This document shows, one piece after another, positions 11,813 through 24,041 of a DNA stretch of 64,000 nucleotides. The notes beneath the pieces are model-generated. The model was not told where the DNA came from and searched no databases. It saw only the letters and a list, made by a program, of their open reading frames with translations. Numbering within the stretch: the first letter of the stretch is position 1; every line of letters starts with the position of its first letter. The translations under genes were made by a program, and so were the position numbers. The stretch covers positions 1 through 64,000 of the forward strand of contig LSRX01001145.1 of NCBI GenBank assembly GCA_001939145.1, in the 5' to 3' direction. The DNA is from Symbiodinium microadriaticum. Its lineage: Eukaryota > Sar > Dinophyceae > Suessiales > Symbiodiniaceae.

Positions 11813-14343
11813 TGCTGTATGCTTGTCCCATCCTACAGCCTGCCAGCACAGGCATCCACAACAAGCCAGTGGGTCAGCCCGCCTGCTGCATGCACAGTTT
11901 TTTTTGTTTGTCGATGGTGGCGTTGTGGCATCCGGGTGCTGCCAGAATCTCTTGTTTCCATTTATTTTGCGACCGCACGTCCGGAAAAGTGGCTCGCACC
12001 AGCTTGTCCAATTGGTACCGTAGCCACTTGGGGCAGTGGCGGTTTAGGGCCCGGCCCTTAGCCTGCAGAACACTTGCACGCTCCCAGACTTCCGCGTTCA
12101 GCAAGAGGTGCAGCCTTCAGCTTAGCGATGGAAGATGGAGAACTCGACACCGAAGGCGGCTTATGCGTCGCTTCCCCGCAGTCTCGCAGTCTGTCCTTGT
12201 CTGCTGCCGACAGGCCCGGGCCCGGGCCGGAAAAGCGAGGAGTCGCTCTCCTTGGACACCTCAGACCGCTTCCAGGATTCAGCGGCCTCCTTCAGTGAAG
12301 GGGCTCCGGGAGCCCGTTTTCAAGTCGCTCTGTGAGGAGCTCCTACAAGAGCTCCTTTCTGAACACCGCCTGCGTGTCAGCGAGCTGCGAGAGGCGCAGT
12401 TCTGTTGCCTTCCGTTGCGCTGCAAATGCTGAAAGCAGAGCGCTGGCAATTGCAGCAAGGCTGCAAGTGCTGTGCGCGAATGAACCAGGCGAACCAACAG
12501 TTGCACCAAGAGATATGCGAGCTTCACATGCCGAAGCCTTACAGTCTGAGGCTCCGTTTACCAGCATGTCGAGTCACGAATCTAGCCCAGAACTTGCCGA
12601 CAGCTCCAAGCCCTTGCCATGGCAGGAGACCTTGTAGCGAGGATGCAGGCGAACCAAGTGTACCAAAGGCATCGGCTGATGATTTTTCAACAATGCGCAA
12701 GGGCTGGCTGGATTCGACGTTGATCAGCATGTGGAGGAGCTTTGGTCCCATGAGATTACGACGCCGCCACCGTCCACAGGCGACAGCCATCGTGAAGTGC
12801 GTTGAACCCACACAGACAGAGTATTTTTCGTATGTAGCCATCGATTATGTGCCGTGTGCTGCAGGAGCTGGCTCTCCGGATGCGCACAGCAGATTGAGGA
12901 ACCAGCGAAAGGTGCCTTATCCCTGCTGCAAGTGAACAGCCACGATCGGAAAGAAGCACGCCGTCAGGTGCCAACAAATATGACGTTCCCCCATGACTTG
13001 GAAGCATCAGATGCCCTGTCAGCAGCATCGCGGGTGAGGCCGAGCCTAAGCAATGGAGTGTGTGTTTCTGCTGTCGTGGGCCGCTTGCACATGCGACACG
13101 CTTTGGACCAGACGATGTGCCTTGTTGTGCTCCGGGCCTGAAGCTGTGGTTCCATGCAGGCGCATGTGTCGTGGAGCATCTTGAACTACGTAGCTGGGGC
13201 ATGCTGCCTCGAGACTAGTCGAATTTTTCGAGACATGAAGAGCGGATTGAAATCGAGAAGTTGCAGCTCATCGTCGGTTTTGGGAAATGGATAGGAACTG
13301 CCTTGTCAAGCAGTGGCAACGGCCCGTAAACCAGGCACACCTAATAGACGAGCACCATGACTTGCTGTAGGCTGCACTCTTAAGGCCTGGGATGTCCAGT
13401 CTTCAGAACCCTCCAACCAGACTCGACAGGACAAGCAGAGATCCTCAAGGTTTCCGGCGAGCCAAGACAGACATTGATGCGCTTATGCAGGCCTGAGACT
13501 ATGCCGCTTGGACTGCTCGTCTCTGTAACTGATATAGCCCAACCGTACAGGCTACGGATAGCAACCATGACGGCTTTAACCTCAAGGCCGAGCTGGGGCC
13601 AAGCTGTGCTACCAGTAGATACCTGTTTTCCTGCAGAGAGCTTGACTTGGCTGCTCGTCCTTTGATCTCTTGATACTTACGTCCTTTGTCCATAAAGGCA
13701 GTGTGGACGGACTATTTGGACACCGAAAATGACGTCGGCGCGCGTCTGAGCTCTATTTCGGGCCTTTGCTGCAAGAGGCCCGTCAGCAAGATGCAGTCGC
13801 AGTAAGCCCGTGACTGTGCCATCCAGTGCATGGCAGAGCTCTTGCGAACGATGAAATTCGGTTCACCACGGATGCAGAGCAAGACATGTACTTTACAGTT
13901 TACTTTTTACAGGGCTTCGCAGTTCTGAGGCAGTGGCTTCCAGCACTACTTCGCAGCCATGAAGGGAGCCAGGACGGGGTTGGGGCTTAGGCTTAGGCAT
14001 GGTTCCAAACCTATTTCGCAGGATGGACAGGGACAGTGGCGAAAGGGCGCCAACAAGCCCCCTCAGACTGATGAGAGGATCACGTCGTGCCTCCGGCATG
14101 TTGAAGCACCGCCGGTCGAAGGTCCTCTAACCTCAACGTGGCAGGTGAGCTGATGAACTTGGCAAATGTGGCCAGCGAGGAATTGCCCTGACTGCCCTAG
14201 CCACAGTCACCAGGTCAGATGTAGATCATAGCAGACCAGGAGAGATGGAAACGCGCCCTGGCCATTGCGGCGAAGCAATGCAAGCCAGGCCAGGATTGCA
14301 AGGCCCAAAGAGGGGAGGGACTCTTTGAGCGTGTGAGATCCAG
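11813..14343 (+). other. No recognised gene; channel gene 5' region
   Basis: I found no recognisable domain. The N-terminal exons of the channel gene that starts being recognisable at 14344 should lie here, but cytoplasmic N-termini of this family are poorly conserved. The minus strand at 12756-13202 is open by chance at most. Confidence 0.35.
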
Positions 14344-17300
14344 GCATCATCTCTCCCAGTGGCACCTACCGGATGTTCTGGGACCTGCTAGGACACCGTG
14401 CGTGTTTGTGTGTGCTAGGGTAGCGCGGTCTTCATCATCTCGCAGCAGACTCTAGCGACCTTTGGCAGGACTGTTGCTCATCCTGTACGACACAGTCACC
14501 ATCCCTCTGCAAGTTTTCGAGATAAGCAGAGGCCAGGATGACAGCGCCCCGTGAGCAGCTTTGTGCTATTTGTGCGCTCATTGGCATCTGCAGATCAATG
14601 GTCCGTAACTATGGACTGGGTAACACTCTTCTTCTGGCGCTTGCCTCGTCATGCAAAGTCCCTTGACAACCTGATGGCCAGTAACCACCCGACCGAGGAC
14701 CCTGGACATGTTCCAATCCTTCTTCACGGGATACTTCCAGGAAGGCGTAAAGGTCATGGATCCAAGGCCCGACCCCGCGTGATGGTCTTCTGCGCTCGTC
14801 GCCTTTCCCGGCTCTCGTTGTGACAGGCGAATAGTCAAGAACTATCTGAGAAGCTGGTTCTGGCTCGACCTGCTAGTCGTCGGGTGCGCCTGCATATCAG
14901 CTCGAGAAGGCTGGGTCCATCAACAGCACATGTCAGAGGCCGGAATGGTTCACATCAATGTCGCCTGATGCAGCCAGTTCCCAAGATTCCTTCTGATGTT
15001 TGTTGTGATCCCATGAAGCCGTTTTCGCGTGCCTTTTCCCTCCAGTTCGGCTTGGATGGCGTTGGCATCGGCCGAATCTTACGTCTAGGTCGAGCCATGC
15101 GCCCATGCCTCAGTGCTTCCCATCTGCGACAGCAGGCCACGTGAGTCCTCTCCAGGAGTGCTCCGATTGCTCCGGCTTTTCAAGCTGCGACGTATCGTCG
15201 ATGCCCTGCTGGAGCTGGTGGAGAGCGAGTGCGCCGCGGCCGTGGCCTACGCGACTTCAGTGACTGAAGAGACGGTCTGTGATTTGGGAGGTATGCCTTC
15301 ACCATCATCAACCTTCTGAAGCTTTTGTTTGCCGTGTTGGCTGCTGCCTCAAGCAGGGTTCAGTCGAAGCTTGGCAATGAGCCTTTTCCGCCGAGGTCCT
15401 CAATCATGTCATCGCATGCGTATGGTGCCCCCTCATGTTTTGAGTGTTGTCCATTTCATCCCCGTTCTTGCTCACCTCTACTCTGAGGTCACCAAGTCAA
15501 TCGAGCACAGTGCTTTGTCAACATGTTGCTGCTGCCAGGTATCTGGTTGGGAAGACAGGTGCAAGCATGGGACAGTACAGCTGGTTCGAAATGAGTCAGC
15601 TGCCGAGACGTCGAGTGATTGGCTACCTGCATGTCTGTGCGCCTGTGAACTGTGCACTAGGCGGGCACTATCCGAACGACAGCATCTACATGTACTTCAC
15701 TTCACTGCATTGGTGCCGATCCCAGATTTCTCCAGAGACGAGCATGTCTGAAATTCCGGTTGTTGTCGGAACATGAGCCACCAGATCATGGTGTGTCGTT
15801 GCACAGAAGGTGGCACTCTTGCGATCTGTCGTTCCCTCACGAATAACTGGAATGCAAGTTGTCTCGTCACGTCATGGGAGAGCGGTTCCATAGCAAGGGA
15901 TGTACCACAGGAAGGTCCTTTTGTGTCCACCGCTGCTACCTTGAGCCTTTGTCGTGATGAGCTGTTCAGTTCTTTCAGATGACATATGATTCGTTCATCG
16001 GAGGCGGACTCAGTGTTGCGGGAACAAGATTCGGCTGCTCAGACCAGACGCGGCCAGCAGGCAGCACACTGCAAAGTGCCAAGAAGCTTTTCAGGCAATC
16101 GACTCCTGAAGTCGAAGCTCCTGTGACTCCTGTAGCCTATGCGGACGGCAGGAATCGTACAAGATCTCGCTGATGGTTTTTAGGTGGACAGAGTTTCGGG
16201 CACTAGTCCGGTGGGCAGCGTCAGCATGAAGTCCACACACTGGACACCCTTGTTTCCCCATACACGACTGCTGCGTTTGGTGCGTGACCAGGGGGCATGG
16301 TGGTAGTTCTGAGCCTTGGTCGAGTTTGTGTCGAAACTGTTTTGCTAACTCGGTGGACAGAGTTGTCCAGCAGATTCGGTTGACTCGTGTGGCAAGAGAC
16401 GCTGCAGCGCCAAGGGAGTCTGCCCTAAACGGGATTCGGGGCTTTTCTCTCCATCACATGTGTGTCTTCACTGCTCTGTTTCATCTCATAGTGGCATAGC
16501 GAGAGTTACGTGGCAGTAGAGGATGTGTCGACGCCGGTGAAGCAGCTTTGCAACGCTGTCGCACGATAGTATTATGTGCGCGCGGGCCGCGGCCACGCGG
16601 CCTTGGATCAACCACCATCTCCTTTTCGGGTTTGGGTTTTCCAACCATTCCTTTTGTTTAGGGTGTCAGCATCTCCTTTTAGGGGTTGGGGTGTCCCCAT
16701 CATTCCTTGTGTTTGGGGTTTCAGCATCTCCTGTTAGGGTTTCGGCATCTCCTTTTGGGGTTTGGGGTTTCCCAACCATTCCTTTTGTTTAAGGTTTCAG
16801 CTTCTGGGGGGTTTGTCAGTAGCAGCTTTTTTGCAGGCTTTGAGTCAACCAACGTCTCTTTTGCGGCTTGGGACGCTCCCCTGCGGCCCACAACCCACCG
16901 CCGCGGGCCGCGGGTTTGGGGTTTCCCAACCATTGGTTCTGTTTGGGGTTCCAGCATCTCCTTTTCGGGCTTGGGGTTTGTCCATAGCAGCTTCTTTGAA
17001 AGCTTTAGATCAACCAACATCTCCTTGTAGGGTATGCGATGTCCCAAGTGTTTAGGGTTTCAGCATCTCCTTTCAGGCTTTGGGGATTTTGCATAGCGGC
17101 TTCTTTGCAGGCTTTGGGACAACCAACATCTGCTTTTAGGGTTCGTTTTTTAAAAAAATTCCTTTTGTTTGGGGTATTTGTCCATAGCAGGCCATAGCAG
17201 CTTCTTTGCAGACTTTGGATCGACCAACATCTCCTTTTCGGGTTTGGGGTTTCCCAACCATTCCTTTTGTGTAAGGTTTCAGCATCTCCTTTTTGAGTTT

Positions 17301-19260
17301 GTCCATAGGGGCTTCTTTGCAAGTCTTGGATCAACCAACATCTCTGTTGCGGTTTGGGGCTTCTCGGCCCGCGCGGCTACGCGGCGCGCGGCCCCCGGCC
17401 ACTCCCGCAGACACTGCAAAAAAAGACCTCTACCCTGCTGTCGATGTTCGATATGTTCGATGTCCAAGCCGGGAAGATGCTTGGAGTGCTGTTTACCTCG
17501 TGTTCAACTTCATGCGAGGAGCTTGACGCAGTTCACCCCAGCTTCGTCTGCAGCCAAGAGACTTCGAGCGACAGAAAGGCAGTGATTGTATGCTAGCCTT
17601 GGGATGCGCCGAGGATGAATGTTTCTGCAGCCAATACAATGGAGCGGATCATGTCCATTTGTGTCCTTTTCTTTGCGATGGCGGGGTGCTTTGCCATCTT
17701 GCTTTCTTGGCACAGTTCGCATGACACTTTGCGCTGGGCAGGTGGCCTTCTCGTCCATCGTCGGGCATATCACCGTCTGGAGCTGACGACATGCGGAAAG
17801 ATGCCAGGGAGCCTGGTTTGATCCACTCTGTCTAGGCTTCCATGTCGCATCTGCAAAACCTTCGCGCCTGAATCCCGGCCATTCCACTGGACTTTGGCTA
17901 TAAGTGTTTCCTGCGTGAGTTGGTTATACCAGTTGATCTGTCGCAGGGTGCTCAGATGAAGCAGTTCTGGATGCTCCGACGCTACCTGAAGCAGCGCTGC
18001 ATTCGCCGAGACTTGCCATGAGCTCAGTAGCACTCAGTAGCATCAGTGACATCCGCCCAGATCAGATGCAACTGTCTCTGCACCCATTGCTTCTCAATCA
18101 ACAGCTTAAGATCCAGGCAGCTCCGAATTACCAAGTTTTTGGAGTACAAGGCTGGGGCTCGGTATGCTGCCGACAGTGAAAGATTCTAAATCGGAGAGCC
18201 AAAGCTGCTCCTCAGAGCACGTTTCTGCTGCATTCTCAATGCCCTGTCAGACTCAGAAAGAGCACGATCTGGTGCATAGCAGCCGGCTCCTCAAACCAGG
18301 AGTCCAGGAGCCTCTCGACTGGGTCAACTTGGAGCGAAAGAATCAGGTAGCGTGGTGATCTTGGATCAGCTCTCTGAGCCCCTTCGGAAAGAGTTGTCGT
18401 GTTGACCTCAGGCCTCAGGCCATGCTGCACGTCTTGTTAACCCACCACAGTATGAGCTTGTAGCACATGCAGCTTTGCTTGAGGTATGAAATCATGATAC
18501 AATGGCTGATGTCACATCCCTTCTTTGAAGTGTTAAGTTCAAAGATGCCGGTCCTCCCGTCGAGCTTTGACTTGCAGAGAAGGTGGAAATTGCTCGGAAA
18601 AGTCTTTGCAGTTTCCGTCGCCAGGTAATCATGCACAGGCTGTGCCATCTTGCTCTGACGGAGATCGCCCTTGCGTCTTCAGATGTGGTCTTCACCGCAG
18701 GCTGAGCAGAATTTGCGGTCGATGAGGCGATGAGGTATTGTTCGTCCAGATAGCACATGAAGAAAGGTCACGAAGGCAAGCAGATGCTCTTCGTGAAGCA
18801 CGGTGAGCTTGAGTGCGCTCCATGATGCTTCGCGGACAGTCTGTGGTCTTTGCCCAGCCACTCTGCTCCGAGAAGCAGCGAGGTACATGCGGCTGGGTCG
18901 CGAAGCCCTCGACCCACCATTGCTGCAGAAGGAACAGCCCGTTTTTGGCTTCTGCCGGGCCTTCGAAGCATGGTCCCATGGCAGGACTGGTTTGTGGAAG
19001 CTGCCTTGTGGGTGTCATGGCGGCACATGGGAGACTGCAGAGTGTCCGGCCCCTATTCATGTCGCAGAGCTCGTTTTCCCGAGTTGTGAGCAGATATTAT
19101 GACAGGCTGTCACCAGGCGAGCTCATCGCCATCAGGCCCTGCCTGCTGCGGTCATTGTTGCATTTGCTGCAGACATGACCGGTGTGGTGTATGCCAGCAA
19201 CGACGTCTTCGCCAAAGAGATGCGCTTGCATCACCTGCGGGCACCCAAGTGTGTGCCAAT
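14344..19260 (+). CDS. Voltage-gated, cyclic-nucleotide-binding cation channel
   Basis: Six-TM channel of the EAG/CNG/HCN class, split into many small exons. Resolved exons: 14344-14391, 14469-14525, 14594-14636, 14698-14766, 14827 to about 14880, about 15040-15100, 15156-15228, 15291 to about 15340, and 15539 to about 15600. They give YRMFWDLLG, LLLILYDTVTIPLQVFE (S1), TMDWVTLFFWTLDMFQSFFT (S2), GYFQEG, MDPRRIVKNYLRSWFWLDLL (S2-S3), ILRLGRAMRVLRLLRLFKLR (S4 voltage sensor), YAFTIINLLKLLFAVL (S5) and YLVGKTGASMGQYSW. The pore exon (about 15670-15745) reads YMYFTSLHWCRSQISPETS and has no GYG. About 1.9 kb later NTMERIMSICVLFFAM is S6 (17615-17700). Next come C-linker pieces FWMLRRYLKQR (17955), RITKFLEYK (18124), DQLSEPLRKEL (18365) and HPFFEVLSSKMP (18500), then cNMP-domain pieces DVVFTAG (18680), MLFVKHGELE (18783), WFVEAALWVSWRHMG (18985) and VVYASNDVFAKEM (19185). 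Ligand and ion selectivity are unknown. The N-terminus and 3' end are not resolved. Intron phases agree at every junction I could test. Confidence 0.82.
15670..15745 (+). other. Channel pore exon lacking a GYG filter
   Basis: The pore exon follows CACTAG|G. The helix-filter segment reads TSLHWCRSQISPETS. The 'SLhW...Q.(S/T)P' core fits the pore helix and filter of CNG-like channels, but the T-V-G-Y-G potassium signature is absent. This suggests non-selective or other-cation conduction (inference). Confidence 0.6.
16578..17400. repeat. Composite telomere-like repeat in channel intron
   Basis: Two modules alternate irregularly in one orientation: TTCCCAACCATTCCTTTTG with TTTAGGGTTTCAGCATCTCC, and GTTTGTCCATAGCAGC with TTTGGATCAACCAACATCTC. 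There are at least five copies of each, many carrying plant/algal-telomere-like TTTAGGG or TTTGGGG. The array is bounded by GC-rich motifs GCGCGGGCCGCGGCC (left) and GGCCCGCGCGGC...GCGGCCCCCGGCC (right), with a third GC block at about 16900. It occupies the intron between the pore and S6 exons. No coding capacity is apparent. Confidence 0.75.
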
Positions 19261-21186
19261 TCGTTTTGGTTGCGTCTTGACGCCCCTCTGGATCCTGCGC
19301 TCGAGTCATTTCTTCGAATGCAAGCACATTCCTTTGCGACAGAAGTGCCGCACTTGCCACGGAATCGGGGTGAAGGAGACACTTCCGAAAACTACAAAAA
19401 TCGGTCCAGACGCATTGGCAATACGGGTCAGTGGACCCCCATGCGGCCACGTATGTGTTCAGCCACGTATGTTGCGACTGCCCTGTGTCACATCATTGTT
19501 GATTTAGTTGACGGCTTGGCTTGAGAGCTGTGTTGTTCAGGTTCCGTGCCTACCTCCTTTCCCTTGTTGTGTGCATGTCTGCAGCTCTCCGCATTGATGG
19601 GCTTCGGTAGACTGTTAAGTCTCGGCGCATTCATGCCCATCTACTTCTAAAGGTACGTTTGTATGCATGTTTACGCTCACAGTACGCGGGCTTATATGCA
19701 TGCAGAGATAAGGCCCTGGAGTTTCTGCAAGATGTGACCCTTGCTGGCCTTTCTGAGCCTCTGACAGTCCATCGGCTTTGAGTCTTTCGACAGGTACGCC
19801 ATCCGATTCTGCGAAAAGCTGAATGCAATCGAGCGAGTCTGGCAAGTTAGGATACCGATGATACAAGCTGAAGTCAAAGCCAGAGCCTTGCCAGGCCCAA
19901 GGATTTGAGCGATGTGCTTCGCGAAGAGACGATGCTCACGAACGTTCTTGTCCATGAGGCATGGAAGTTATGTCCAGGTGGTTTCCCAAGTGCTTTGCTT
20001 TCACGCAGGCAACGGAAGACATCTTCAATGATGCTGACACGGGGGAGATGCAGCAGCTTGCGGCGTCCAAGGTCGAAGAGCACAGTTTCTGCTCCTTTAG
20101 AGAATGGCCTACCTGGGAGGTGTCCTTGCAGACCACCTGATACTCCCGACTGAGTTGTCGAGAGACCTGGGCTGTGCTCCTTGAAGTCGTTCGTACTGTG
20201 TGCCTTTTGCAGTCAGTGCCGTGCAAGCTTCTGCAAAGATTACCGATGTCTTTTTCTACTGTGAATCCCTGCTAAGCATGCCTCGGCATGGGCAAAAGAC
20301 GCCGCTTCTTCTTCCGTCGGAGCTTTCTGCTAATCGGCAGGGAGCCTCTCGAAGAACGATCGTAGAAGATTTCAACACTTTTCATGGTGGTGATTATTTC
20401 CTTGAAGGAACTCACCTTTAGGCCTTCAGTTCTGTCTGCACCCATGTGCAGACGTCGGAAGCTGACAGCTGCAACCGGGGCTTTGATGCCAAAAATCTCC
20501 TTTGTGTGGCCTGATTCGCAGAGGCTGGAATGCTTCAGGACTGCATCCAGCTTTTTTTATCTCCTGCGAGGCTACGGCATGCGGAAAGAAGGCATGCCAT
20601 GTCATCAGTTTCACAAAGATAGAACCAGGGAAGTTAGATTGTTCGATTCGATTCGATATGAAGCAACATGTCGACTACGAAATAATGACAACTGGTGAGT
20701 GTTTGTGTCTGTGGGGCACCGTACTAGGTCAAAAAAGAGACGTGCCTGCTGAGCACCGTTGAGCGGCGAGCTGGCAGCCATTTCTCGTCCTTGGGTATAG
20801 TCGGATCGGCCGAGCGGGGCAAGCGTAGCTTCGCGCCGTGTGCTATAAATCACCGGCATTCTTGATCCTGGTCTTCGGCTTGGTCAGAAAAAGTGGCGAG
20901 ATGAGAGTTTGCTGCGAAGTTGCTTTCCGAGCTTTGCACCGCAGAAACTGGAATAAGCTGGACTTCCTTCGTCAGGTACATTTGCAAGATCCATCTGGCA
21001 CGCCGGGGTTCCCGCTCCGACATCATGCATTCAAGTTTGTTGGCCCGTGCCATCCCGGGCCACTTGATGGGGCCGTATTGAGTCAGGTCTGTCGTGAACT
21101 TTCCCAGAATTGTGACCGCAGAGATGTTGCTAAATGCAACTCTTCGAAAACATCGTTAAGACACAGAACGGAGAGTCTTGGCGAGT
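19261..21186 (+). other. Probable 3' part of channel gene, mostly intron
   Basis: One frame at about 20008-20075 (after TTTCACGCAG|G) reads ATEDIFNDADTGEMQQLAAS, an acidic helix-like stretch that could be a C-terminal exon of the channel. I cannot place other exons. No other gene is recognised. Confidence 0.35.
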
Positions 21187-21375
21187 GCAAGGCGCCTGGT
21201 GCAATCCTGGTCCGACCTTACCTTGGAGAAGGACAGGGTGGAGATCATATATGGTGCTGCAGTTGGTTCCTCTGCTTGCCCTTTGCTTTTGGACCAGGCC
21301 TTTCATGAGGCCTTGCTGCTCTCCTGGCCAGGCCTGGCAGCAAAGGAGGCGAGAACTCCGAAGTCGGTTTTTTTT
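21187..21375 (+). CDS. FN3-like exon pair fragment
   Basis: The + frame gives RRLVQSWSDLTLEKDRVEII, then after a probable small intron AFHEALLLSWPGLAAKEA. It parallels LEASWSRLKVSQT...LHLSWPGLAVS at 8.27 kb and PAWAQLQAEE...LVVSWPGLAAPK at 9.67 kb. The second half of the domain is not found downstream, and a T9 tract follows at 21369. It may be an isolated or decayed module. Confidence 0.45.
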
Positions 21376-23888
21376 TGAGGAAGAGGCGTTGGGTTTAGGG
21401 AAGTGGAGAGGCAACGCGCTACACCCTTGACTGGCAAGTTCAAGGCCTGACTCCCACTGAACCATGTTGCAGCGTTCTCACCCGTATTGGGTGAAGAGAA
21501 CAGCTTTGAGTAGCGACGGACCACTAGAAGGTGAAATCAGGCCGACAAGCTTCTGACGAGGTGACTGTAGGTCAGATACACAGCCTGCTTTGCTCGGCGA
21601 CAGTCTGGATTGCGAGATTTGCGAGAACTTTTGATCTTTAAAAATGTCAACGCCTGGGTTGGAGGGACACGGCCCTAGAGCTGAACCCATTCTGGTTGTG
21701 TGGTTGTGAACGTGAGTGCACGTAGGTGGTGGGAGCGGCAAGCTGGATGTCGAGCTCGGGCAGGCGTGGGCAGAGCCGTTTGGACCTGGAGGCTGCTGTA
21801 AAACTGCGTGAACTCAGCATGTGGGGATGACGATCGCCCTGCAAAGACTTGCTTGCTTGCATCCGAGTCTTCAGTCATGCTCGCCGACGACATCTTCCGA
21901 CCACTTGATTTGTGCAGGCAACCACGCTGCTTCCAGGTTTGCCTCCGGGTTCGGCAGTCCGTGTGCGAGTCACATGCTGAGTTCACGCGCCGAGGGCGTC
22001 TGCTGCTGCAAGATGGAGACTAGGCAATGTTGCCATACCAACTCTGCTTAGGTACGCGCTGTGGTATATTCTGCGAGAGACCCACATGGCATCAAGTGGT
22101 CATCTCAGAGATCCCACTTCGTAGAACCAGACGCACGCATGCAGTGAAGGTTTCAAGGAGACTGGAAGGAGTTTCTTTGCATTCAGAGCCAGACGGACGG
22201 CGAGGTGCAACTACAAGTCGACATTGTCTTTTAATTTTACTCTCCTTTGGCAGCTGTGCTTGCCAGCTTTGCCGGAGGATTTGACTCCGGCAGACTCCGG
22301 CCTGGACAAGAAGGTTTCGGGCCTTCGTGTGCAGCTGAATTCCTTCCCTTTTCTGTGAGAGGAGTCGAAGGCAGCAGACCTCATGCTGGAGGACTGAAAG
22401 TAGCAGCCCGAAAAGTGGAGAAGTCTGTGATCCGCCGGAATGACCGAGTCGAGTTTGTCCACCGTGAATTCGCGTGCCTCAGGAGCAACGTCTCCAGTCT
22501 CCACCGGCTACAGCACCTACTGTCGCGACCCTGTGCAAGAGCACGAAGACACACAGTCAAGTGCGGTCACGCAGAGCCCTGCGTGGATTTCGCTGCATGC
22601 GTAGATTTTGGAGCTCGAATGCAGATGCGCCTGAGGTTAATGCCATCGAAAAGTCACCTGCACAGAATGCGAGGCCTCCCGGTCCCACACCCGCATCATC
22701 ACTACCGTGGTGATGACCATGCGCAAGGGTAGCAACCCTTCCAGCGGGCGGACGAGCGAATTGATTCACCAGGTCTGGCCACGACGGCCAAGGGTCGAGC
22801 ACGATGAGCACCTTGTGGGGAAAGGCTCAAGAGGTCAGCGATAAGCATAGCGCAGCGAGAGCAATTCACTAGCATTGCTTGGTCGAGGTCACTTCGGGCC
22901 AGTTCCAGGCAGCCGACTCTTGACAGAGCGGGCCGAAGAGACTGGGAAGGAATGCTTACCACTTCGACAGGTAGTTGTGGCGACGGTGTACATTCGGGGC
23001 GAGCCCTCAGTTGGTGGCATACCGGTGGCCGCCATGTCTTTGTCTGCGACTTCTTTCGTCTCCAACGGCCTTCGATTTCCAACGTTCTCTGCAAGTCTGC
23101 AATCTGCGAATTTATCTGTGAAGCAATCACGGCACCATGCTTCATGAGGACAGTTGGAAGTACATCTGCGCAGCTACCTGTAACTATCTATGCTGTCTAT
23201 ACTTGTGACATGTTGATGTGTATACTTATCCTCTGGACTCTAAACCAGTACAAGCGCAGACAAAAGCACGCACCTCTTCGTGCATGCATTCTTACATAGG
23301 GTTTACACGCTGACTTCTGCGATCGAGCCATGGACGGCGGTGACGAGCCTGAAGCAAGGCACAGACACTGTCTCAGCTTGAGTCACCGATGGCTTGATTG
23401 TAGGGCCGACAATAGTCATTAGGACGGGCTTGCCAACCAGTTACCCGTCATTCCCTGCCCAATTCGAAGCTGCCCCTTCACTAGTCACCATCCGGGGAGC
23501 TGCACATAATATAGTGATGCGTCTCAGCCTGTAAGAAATTCAAACTTCCTGGCTGTGTTGCAAGTGCTGAATGCGAAAGGGACTTCTCGGAAATTGCAGC
23601 TGACCTCCCGGAGGAAGAGGATGCGGCTCGGCACGCTTAGAACCATGGCTTTGCCTACCTTTGGTGCCGTATCGCCGAGATTGTTTTCGACGCAGCCATG
23701 CGCGAGCAAGAAGCAGCCGCTCTGTCTGCCCTGATGAGTCCGCTTCCCGATCCAGTGTCGTTTTCAGCGTTTCCGCTGCTGCAGTACTTGTGAGATTCAG
23801 ATGCAGGCGACGAGCCCTTCCTGTCCCGCTGTGAGAAGCGATGCGGAGTCGACAAGCTCACTTCAGCAAGGCACATCGCGCTAAGAGA
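21376..23888. other. No recognised gene
   Basis: About 2.5 kb of sequence with short open frames on both strands (for example + 22247-22732, 161 codons) but no recognisable domain, RNA gene or repeat. Confidence 0.35.
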
Positions 23889-23892
23889 AGTG

Positions 23893-24017
23893 GTGAGAGA
23901 GAGTGAGATAGAGTTTGAGAGAGAGAGAGAGAGAGCCTAGCGAAGGAAAGAGACGGGGGGCTACGGCTGCCTTGCTGTAAAGCCCGCAGCAAGCAAGCAA
24001 GAGAGAGAGAGAGAGTG
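23893..24017. repeat. (GA)n microsatellite blocks
   Basis: Two GA-rich blocks (about 23893-23936 and 24000-24015) separated by unique sequence, the second only 9 nt upstream of the spliced-leader relict. Confidence 0.85.
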
Positions 24018-24024
24018 ATATCAC

Positions 24025-24041
24025 AGCCATTTTGGCTCAAG
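24025..24041 (+). other. Relict dinoflagellate spliced leader
   Basis: AGCCATTTTGGCTCAAG is identical to nucleotides 6-22 of the 22-nt dinoflagellate spliced leader (DCCGTAGCCATTTTGGCTCAAG, established knowledge). The first five positions do not match. A genomic copy outside an SL-RNA gene marks a trans-spliced mRNA that was reverse-transcribed and reinserted. No GT donor of an SL-RNA gene follows directly (the next bases are TACTGC), so this is not an intact SL gene. Confidence 0.85.

Noticed and set aside
24025..24041. Intact spliced-leader RNA gene
   Set aside because: Only the last 17 of 22 leader bases match, no GT donor follows, and no Sm-site-like downstream sequence is evident.
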